Position numbers and translations under genes: made by a program | Shown here: positions 56,274 through 64,000 of the stretch, in pieces | Position numbering within the stretch: the stretch's first letter is position 1 | How the letters are laid out: every line of letters begins with the position of its first letter | The notes under the pieces: model-generated | What the model saw: the letters and a program-made list of their open reading frames with translations, nothing else | The model's database searches: none | Told to the model about the DNA's origin: nothing | Assembly: GCA_024663395.1 (NCBI GenBank) | Contig: JANFAH010000040.1 | Coordinates: 496,001 to 560,000, forward strand | Direction of reading: 5' to 3' | Length of the DNA stretch: 64,000 nt | DNA from: Pisolithus tinctorius | Lineage: Eukaryota > Basidiomycota > Agaricomycetes > Boletales > Pisolithaceae

Positions 56274-58653
56274 CTACTCATCCTCGAAACTCTCACTTGG
56301 TGTGTACGAAAAACTCGATGCACGTGACAGTGACATCTGTCTCGGGACGAGTGTCGTCAAGTTCATCTGGGACGAATTGCGCGAGCGCGCGATATTGGGG
56401 GTACAAGCTGAGATTGATGATATGGTGTTCGATAAAGTCGTCGTCGTCGTGCCATTTTCGTCAAAAAGAAGCGCAGTAGGTGTTGGCGACGATGAACGGG
56501 AGTGGTACTGCGATGCTGTGGAGGTCCCGAAGGCGGGGTGCTGATAAGCTGGGGATGTCGCGGAGGGGAACGAAAGCGAGCGCCGGAGATTCGGACGGGT
56601 GAGGGTCGTATTCAACGGCGATAATCTTGGGCGGGAGGGAGAGGAAGACAAAAATCGGCGGAGAGACCGAAGCAACGAGGGTTTCGATCGGGTAGAGGAA
56701 CGTACTGAGGCACCTGGTGATAAGCTACCTTCCTCCATCGAGTATGTCGTGTCAAGGTCACGCTTGAGCGGGGATCGCCTGATGCGACGGAAAGTATGAC
56801 GGACCGATCGGCGCAGACGGGAAGTCATACAGGCTAAAAGTAAAATCGCAAAGATATATAGGAAGAATGTGACCGGTGAGAATCCGAGCGATCCGCGAGA
56901 GAGAGCTGGGGGTAGGTGTTGAGATAACTTCTCTTCAATCATGTCGAGGTCGAAAAATGGCGGTCGAATTGGTCTTATGGGCGGATTCTGAGAAGTAGAT
57001 GGTATATCTTGAACTGGATCCACAAGAGGTCGACTGTGAATTGATAGAGGTTTAACTGCCTTGCTAGCCTCTAGCACCATCTTCCCCAGGGTCCAGCTGA
57101 TCGCAACTCCACCTACGCTATCCATAGATTGGAACATAGGTCGTCCTAGGCCTTTCCTTTCGGCTTGCTGTGCAACCTGCTCGCCCCTCGTCGAAGTGTT
57201 TCCACCTGGATCGACAATACGAGGTATCCCAATGCCTTCGTGAAGAATATTGGCGACCCATGCTGCTTTGAAGCATTGCATCTGCAAACGCGACAACTCA
57301 ACCCTATCGCCCCAGACACCAGTTTTGATGACCTCCCCGTCCTGCAGTACCTCACCATCACCACCAAGCAAGCCACGCTGCTTGGACAACTCGTGTTGCT
57401 CAACTATCCCGTCCCAATCTCTCTCGCAGAATGCCGTTGCAGCCCGTTCGTACTGGACGAAGTCGTAAGGCCCACCCAAACCGAAGACGTGCTCGGACGA
57501 GTACCAGTATTCAGATATCCCGATGAAATGCGACGAAGAGAAGTTGATGAGTGGAACATGTACGCCATTGAAGAGACACGGTTCTTCTGCACACGGAGCC
57601 TCCTTATTTAGCAAGGGCGCGGTTTTCTGAAGGCACTGCGTGAACGAGCCCGTACCGACGAGCTTGTAGGGCACTGAGGAGTGCACGGGGGAACCATCCA
57701 ACCGAGGCTTTCCCTCCGAAACCACCAGATCCTTTGGAAGACAAGGGTCAGGTATATAGTCGAGATCAGCCGTATCGAGAGTTTGATCATCCTCTGCAAG
57801 TCGGATCGTCTCGGAAATGTATCGTTCCCTCGCCTGATTCGTCCCATATCCCAACCACGTTGTCACGAACACCCGGTGCTTGACCTCCTCACCACTTAGA
57901 AGCCTCAGCCTAACGTCTACGAGCACCTCGTTGTCACTCCGAAGGTCACTATCCGCAGGCTCGAACGCAATTTGGGTCGAGGCACCTCCCATGTCGAGGA
58001 ATCCATATGTCGTCTTTTCACTTGTCCCCCCCGAAAACCCGTCCATAAGATAATTCACTGCTATCCAACCGAACAGGCCTTCCTCCTCGCCGGTAATGAT
58101 TTGGACACTCAGTCCACACGGACCGTCTTTGGACTCGTCGTCGATGCGGAAGTTGGAAGAGGAGCGAAGGTACTGGCATATTGCGTTCAATACCCGTGCT
58201 TGTTTCACCGGGCTTATGAGACGCATCCCAGCGGTGGCAAGAAGGAACAGAGGGGTTTCAGACTCGAGAGATGGCGGTATTCGGGACTGGGCATGTTGAA
58301 TAAGTGGTTCTAGATAGCTCGCAACACCCTCCGGGTTATCCGCGAATGACGAGAGACCTACAACGGACGTTAATACAAGCGATACTTACGTCTTGCAATA
58401 GCAAGGAGGCAGGAGGATATAACGGGAACTCAGACGGACCAGGCTCGACTTTAGTTATCCAGTCCTCGCCTGCTTTGACACCCTTTTCAACCTTGGGTAG
58501 CGTGTTCCGCACAATATCGCCTTGTTCGGCGAGAACTACGCCGGGGTCTTTCCAGCTGTATATCTGAAGTCTTGAACCAGACGAGCCGGCGTCGATAACC
58601 ACTCCAAATCGGCGTGCAGCCAGCCATGGATCGGTGGATGTCGGTGGGGGCAT
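56274..58653 (-). CDS. YND1: Golgi apyrase, GDA1/CD39 family
   Basis: Exons 58653-58440 and 58357-56274, 765 residues. Apyrase conserved regions: VVIDAGSSGSRLQIYSW (about 17-33), LLATAGMRL, ITGEEEGLFGWIAVNYL, TYGFLDMGGASTQIAFEP and later SIDSVGG-like region MDSVGGVAISWTLGKM. A membrane helix VTFFLYIFAILLLACM lies near residue 555, followed by about 200 residues rich in Ser and Arg that would face the cytosol. YND1-type enzymes hydrolyse nucleoside di- and triphosphates in the Golgi lumen, supporting glycosylation. The intron donor GTCCGT is chosen because it joins VEP to GLSSFADNPEG in phase; the GTAAGT further on gives the wrong frame. Confidence 0.9.
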
Positions 58654-59044
58654 AGACTGGCGTCCTGTGAACGTCGATACCGGCGCTCCAACTCCACGAT
58701 TGAGTTAGAGTGTGATCTGGAAGCGATTGATGGGCGGTTGGCGATGAAAGGAATGTTTGAGAAACTGCCACCGACGCTGGCGCAAATTTCGCGAGCGAGC
58801 ACGTTCTGCAGTTGGCAGTGCTGGCACTGTTGGTACGGTCGTTCACTGCGCCGCGGATCCCCCTCAACGTTGAATTAGCGTGTCCGAATGTAGTGCTATC
58901 CCAGCCAGTGGTTGTTGGTGATTGAACTCGTAGCAGAGGAAAAAATTATCTTAGATACAAGTTCTGCATACTAAGTTGCTAGGGAAAGCTATGGGATATA
59001 TTGCGATAGATGGTCATATTCGGGGGATCCTTTGGCGAAATATA
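58654..59044. other. Intergenic, no feature
   Basis: About 390 bp upstream of the apyrase gene and downstream of the PWWP-type gene. Both strands carry short overlapping ORFs without motifs. Probably holds the apyrase promoter. Confidence 0.4.
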
Positions 59045-61980
59045 TCACTTGGAGATCGTAGCCCTCCTCGGCCTCGTCCTAGTCCCTCCCGGAACAATCT
59101 TCTTCTCTGGTTCCTGATGTACCTTACTTAGGTCAATACCCCACAACCGAGCTTGGACCTCGCGCAACCTCATTACATCGTCCACCCAGTCTGTCTCGCT
59201 GGCTTTCTTCACAGCACAGTCATGTAACCGTTGCTCCTCTTCGTCGGAGAGCAATATTGCAGAAGTACGTTCACCCGACCTCCATAACAACAGCTGTTTG
59301 ATAGCCTCTGGTAGGAGGATGTTCAAGCAGTACTGTACCAGTTGTCAATGACTTTGTTGGGCACAGGAAAGGATATTCTCACATCAAGCTTCTCAACGCC
59401 AGATAATGAGTCAAACTCGTCGCATGCCACTTGGAAAGGGCGGGGTTGTCCTAAGCGGTCCGATGTTACAGAAGTCGGCTAGAAAGGACAATGAAGTGTA
59501 GCGGTGTAAATATGGGGTTGCTGACACTGACCTTGACTGGCTGCTCCGGAATAGGGTTCAGTTCTGCAGTACTAAGGGGCCCAGGTTGAAGCTAAGGGTC
59601 TATCAGGTCATGTCTCGAGGCGACCCCAAACAACCCATACATCACAGTGGCCATTAGGTTGCTGCGTCCTGGTCTCCTTACCCTCTGGTGCTACTGCAGC
59701 CACACTGCTTGCCTCATTGAGAGGGGCGTTCGGTGTCTTCTACGTGTCAGAGTGGTGTCGCAAAAGAATGGAACACGTTTACCTCGCCGACTTCATCAAC
59801 TACCATGCAAGTGTCGGAATTCCCAGAAGCACCTTCCTTGCTGCTATCTCCTGAGCTTGGTACCTGCGGTGCTTCTTCAGCTACTTGTGAATCACTGGGA
59901 GGATTGGATTTGATTTCCACAACCCCTTCTGTTTTCTCGTTCTGTGAGTCTTTCTTATCCAATGGTTCCGACGGCACCGCTGGATCTACAGGATCCGTTG
60001 CACCTTCACCGTTTTCCATACTCACATCCGGATCTATGGTTCTCTTAATGCGCCTGGCACTGTCTCCAAGTACCCACTTGCAAATGGCACGTTGCACAGC
60101 TTTGATAAACCGTGCATCCAATCCGCCTCGCACACCCGCATCTTTCAATAATGCCGCACGTGCAGACCCTCCCTTCATGAAAGCGTCGTGCTTCGGTATA
60201 GCTGGTTTGTATCCCTTTACAAGGACTGCCCGTAGCACGGGTTTGACGTATGCCAGCTGCGTATCCACCGATAAGCCATCGAATTCCGTCGGGGGTGGAG
60301 GCCTTGGGGGGACACTTGCAACGTCATCTTGGCCTTCCTCTTGCGCTGCCACGCTCTCGTCTTCGGAGTCAAGGTCATCGGTAGTCTTTATCGTGCTCTC
60401 CCACTCGCCCAATGCACAGGTGACGAAGCCTTCTTCCTCTGAAGTCCAAAGCTTGGTCCGACTGATGGCATAAATCTTGTCATCCAGGAACATGACTCGA
60501 TACTTTTCCGATTTATCTGGGTGATGCTCTAGAATCTTCCCCGGCCAGTAGAATGTGCTACCAGGTGCCTGTGCAAGAACAAGCTCTCCCGGGATTTGAA
60601 GTGTAGGGTCGGGTGGACAAGGAGAAAAGTTTTTAGGCGTTTGAGCGTAGGCGACCTTAAGATTACCCGTTGACCGTTGGGATCGAGGCTTCTTAACTGA
60701 CTGAGTTTTCGACGGTGACTTGCGCTTGGAACTAGACGTAGAGGTGGGCTTCCGAAGGTCGGAGGTATCAACGTCAGATTCGTCGAGGGAATCGTATAAG
60801 CTTCCAACGCCACTAGCATAGGAAGAGATGAGAGCGGGCAATCCTTCGCGCTCAAGTGCGGTGGCTTTCTCCATGCTAGAAACCGCTGCCTCCCAGCGAT
60901 CGACGAGGCTCGCTCCGCCTTCAAATCGCTGCTTTTTAGCAGGTGGAGAACTGGTGAGGCCTTCCTCTCCAGATGCAGTGCGGAAGGTCAGCCGATTAAA
61001 GCGTCTCTTCCCACTTTCGTCGTTCACGGAGAGGATATTGTCCGATGAGGGTGATGAGATTGTACACATCTTACGGGGCGATGAGGAAGTAGAAGGGAAA
61101 TCACCGAAGAGCGTGACACGAAGGGGATTCTTCGCTATTATCTGTGGCGAAACTTTGAGCTTAGCACATAATATAAAATATGTCTCCCGTTTACCTGAGC
61201 AGGCCACCAAAAACACTCTTCAGCTATGGCAATCACATCCCCATCTTCGGTGGATTGAAAGGTATCCCCGACGATTACTCCGCACTGGTTTACTAAAACC
61301 CAAGCAGGCATGCCAACTTCCCAACCACTCAGGTCCGTTTTAACGCCGACTTTGGCTAGTTTCTTGCGAGGTGTGAGAGTGGCCTGTGATGCACTAGCCT
61401 TTGAAAGAGGGAAAGTCGCAGAGCTTGGAAGCGTCATCCGCGACAAGGGAACAGACGTAGATGACGCTGATTCTGTTACATGACTGACCGGAGGAGATGC
61501 TGGAGGATGTTGCTTTGAAGGTGCGATTGGGCTTGACGGGAGACTAGATAACGGCGAACACGATGACAATTCTCTATCAGAAGTAGATGGTAATGCCTTG
61601 CGCTTGAGTGAATGAACAGCTGCGGGTATACTTGGCGTAGGTTGGGACAATGAAGTAGATGGTTTGGGTGTTAACTTTAGCTTGGGCTTCGACTGCACCT
61701 TGGCCTTTCCCGTGCGTTCTGGTGAAGAAGAGCTGCCCTTTAGTGGTGACGATCGGTGCTTTCCTGTAGCAGTATACCGATACTTCACGTTCTTCAGCTT
61801 GCGAGCACTAGGCTCACCGAAGGGGTGTGAGACTGGGTCGTTATCCGAGCGATTTGCGTCTTCGTCAGAGCGACCCGGGGAATCCATGAGTTGTTCTGCA
61901 AAGTTCGCAGACGCACGCCTCGCCGCCCTGCGCGCAGGCAGCACTCGTTCCGACAGACCTCTGTTCTCTGGACTGGCCAT
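59045..61980 (-). CDS. PWWP/Tudor-type nuclear protein
   Basis: Exons 61980-61195, 61141-59783, 59712-59682, 59563-59532, 59478-59383 and 59332-59045; 863 residues, all phases agree. After a Ser/Lys-rich start comes a PWWP-like domain (GWEVGMPAWVLVN..CFWWPAQIIAKNPLRVTLFGDF, about 225-280, split by intron 1). A second similar module, GELVLAQAPGSTFYWPGKIL to DDKIYAISRTKLW, lies about residues 440-500. Acidic and Ser-rich linkers follow, and a C-terminal helical domain with LLPEAIKQLLLWRSG. PWWP and Tudor folds bind modified histones or DNA, so a chromatin role is likely, but no known orthologue is identified. Last three small exons rely on splice phase. Confidence 0.75.
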
Positions 61981-62457
61981 GGAACATGAATACGTACGTG
62001 GCGTCGTCGAAGGAAATATCGATGGGGTCGAATTGGATAAATTTCCGATATTTCGACAACCTCAAGCGTACAGTGGGGCAAGCAAATGGCGGGTGTCCGT
62101 ACAGTGGGACGACGGAGGCAAGTGACGGGGAAGCGGACCTCCAGTCACGTGATCGCCTTGCGCCCAAGTTGCAACTGACGTCAGACCCGCTGACCGACTA
62201 TCATCCTCGAAGTTCACCCCCTGCATTCTGGAACAATGCTGTACCGGTGTGTTCTTTCACCATGTAGACTTTAACTCGGCGCAGGTGATAGAATGGACGA
62301 GATGCAGTGAAATGATGATGGCTAACAATGTTGCTGAGTCCTGTCTTGCAGCTTGCCGCCACCATCGCACGGCAGCATTGTCAATGCCTGCCATACAATG
62401 CTCTTGGATAAGGTCATTACCGTTTTCACGTTCTCATCACATCAAATCCCAAGTACA
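61981..62457. other. Intergenic, no feature
   Basis: About 480 bp upstream of the PWWP-type gene. Likely promoter; no defined site is visible. Confidence 0.4.
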
Positions 62458-63105
62458 ATGTTTCCCTACCTTTCTCCACCAAGTTACCCGCTGCTGCGAC
62501 ACGCTCAAGGAACATTCTCCAGCGAGCGCCGTGTACTCCGTGATAAGTCGTGTCGAAGTCCGATACACCACTGCAATACTGTTTTCATCACTGCCGATCT
62601 GATCCGTCCGCCGAATTGGCTGTATGTTGTGCTAGTACTACTTAGTTGGCCCTGTCCCATGCACTCCCTTCATGTCCATCTCATTCAATCATTCAATTCC
62701 GCACCTGTAATATGTGGTTTGATCACCCTTCACTTGTCTGGACTCCGTCTTAATCCGAAGTATGTACACTTCGTTACTTTCCCCATTGGTTCGATCGCTT
62801 ATCGCCTCATCATCGACGCAATCGCTCATTGGAAGATATGAGATGCCGCAGTCTATCGATACGATACAGCTCGTCCACTTGTTCTTATGGGTATGTTCAA
62901 CACCTCTTCTCACGACACGCGTTCGCAGGTTTGTCGCATTCTGCACATTTACCACGTTCACGTCTGCTGCTGGCGTTCTCTACCCTTTCTGTGGTGTCTT
63001 ACCTTCAACTACCCTCACGGTGGCGTCCTCGTGACAGCTCCAATTTTCACATTTCCGAGACTTCTCATGCACGCAGGACAGGCACTTGACGGTAATGCCT
63101 ACTAG
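62458..63105 (+). CDS. Possible small hydrophobic-segment gene, function unknown
   Basis: ATG at 62458 opens 127 codons to 62841 (MFPYLSPPSYPLLRHAQGTF), with a hydrophobic segment WLYVVLVLLSWPCP. Other exon-like frames overlap further on (62762-63034 reads IQLVHLFLWVCSTPLLTTRV). No family is recognised and the exon structure is unresolved. Confidence 0.25.
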
Positions 63106-64000
63106 CACACCCAAGCTTAGCGAGGTGTGTGGTCTCTGAGTGGAGAGAAGCTCAAAGCTCACTTCAAGCCATGAGTTAAGGGTGAACTGCTTTTTATCCT
63201 GGCGTTTAACACCTGTAGCTGAAGGGTCCCTTGGCTTTCTGCTGTTTTTTTGGGGGGAGCGACTTTTCTACGGTAAGATTCTATTATGGGCTGAATAAAA
63301 ACCATGCAAATGAAAAACACGCATTACGTTACACGTATACTGGAGTGAACTCTTCCTTCTTTTTACTGCCGTGTCACAGCCATGGTGGCTTGATTTGGTA
63401 GCTTGCGTCTGGTACTGTGGATACCAAGCACCGCGTAAGAGCAGTCTCATATCCAATGTTCGAACTCTAACCTAACGTTAACAGGTTACCACTACTTCCG
63501 CAGCTCTGGTTTCTCAGTCAGACATACCCGTGAACGAACCAAATCGTGCCTCTGGTGCTGATGGGCACGAGGGAAGCGTCCCGGTTCAATCACAGCACCT
63601 TAACTGCCTAGGTGCTGCTTCTGCAAGTTTCACACATATTCCAGTATGGAATATCACTTCGATTACGCCATGCGATGCTAGAACAGGTCGGTAACAGTAC
63701 TGCACTGCGTCGGGCAAACCAAAAATGCTGCCCTTTCTTCCATGGTTCCCGGATTCCTTAACGGTATGGCTAGACGCCCATATAAGGTCCAATAGGTCTG
63801 GCACGACCGCATCTGGCGACTTGTTGTTCCAGATACAGGAAACCCCAATTGTCAAAGCCTAGCCTCACCGCTCAGCGGGGAAAAGGACGTGGGGGGACGA
63901 GGGACACCCTGAGTGGCAGCCCTACTTGCGAATGGAGTTTCCAGAAAATGTGACCCTTCAAGGGTCATCTGACCTCTTGGCATTTCAATGTTATTTTTGC
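63106..64000. other. No recognised feature to window end
   Basis: About 900 bp with no gene, repeat or RNA that I can support. The minus-strand frame 63855-63586 is open for 89 codons but without motif. Confidence 0.4.

Noticed and set aside
58336..58400. GTAAGT near 58,390 as donor of the apyrase intron
   Set aside because: It puts the conserved GLSSFADNPEG out of frame; the GTCCGT donor at 58,439 joins VEP to GLSS in phase.
60529..60924. Minus-strand ORF of 131 codons in another frame and plus-strand ORF 59733-60473
   Set aside because: Both are shadows of the PWWP-type gene's long second exon, which has the consistent splice structure.

Overview
The window is fungal nuclear DNA, most likely from an Agaricomycete (mushroom-forming basidiomycete). 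The genes carry many introns of about 45-60 bp, the host proteins look basidiomycete, and large stretches are packed with Ty3/Gypsy LTR retrotransposons, Tc1/mariner relics, minisatellites and a satellite array. All calls come from reading the sequence; no database search was possible.

Region 1, about 1-24,500, is a decayed repeat zone with almost no CpG. It holds Tc1-like relics (two folded into large inverted repeats), a pair of dispersed repeats in opposite orientation, three minisatellites, an integrase-chromodomain remnant (6506-7975), LTR fragments, a tRNA-like SINE head and an 82-bp satellite array (about 21,110-23,690). The satellite lies in a 3-kb intron of a GTPase gene (complement 20271-25266) whose 5' exons fall in CpG-normal DNA, so the CpG boundary cuts through the gene.

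Region 2, about 24,500-35,600, is ordinary gene-dense DNA: the 5' part of the GTPase gene, a kinase-like gene, a multi-pass membrane protein, an IST1 (ESCRT-III) gene that splices in frame into a TBC Rab-GAP, and a PIG-H/GPI15 gene. IST1/TBC and Rab-GAP proteins act in endosomal traffic; PIG-H acts in GPI-anchor synthesis in the ER.

Region 3, 35,743-50,291, is a nested retrotransposon pair. A Ty3/Gypsy element on the minus strand (277-bp LTRs, gag-pol in a single frame broken only by three TGA codons, plus a third reading frame ending in a membrane anchor) carries a second Ty3/Gypsy element (158/159-bp LTRs, plus strand, frameshifted) inside its 5' LTR. All nine differences between the outer LTRs are CpG transitions, matching the CpG loss seen in region 1.

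Region 4, 50,292-64,000, is gene-bearing again: a frameshifted hemerythrin-like gene, a small beta-trefoil-like gene with a decayed tandem copy, a PPIL1-type cyclophilin, a Golgi apyrase (YND1 type), a PWWP/Tudor-type chromatin protein and poorly resolved sequence at the right end.
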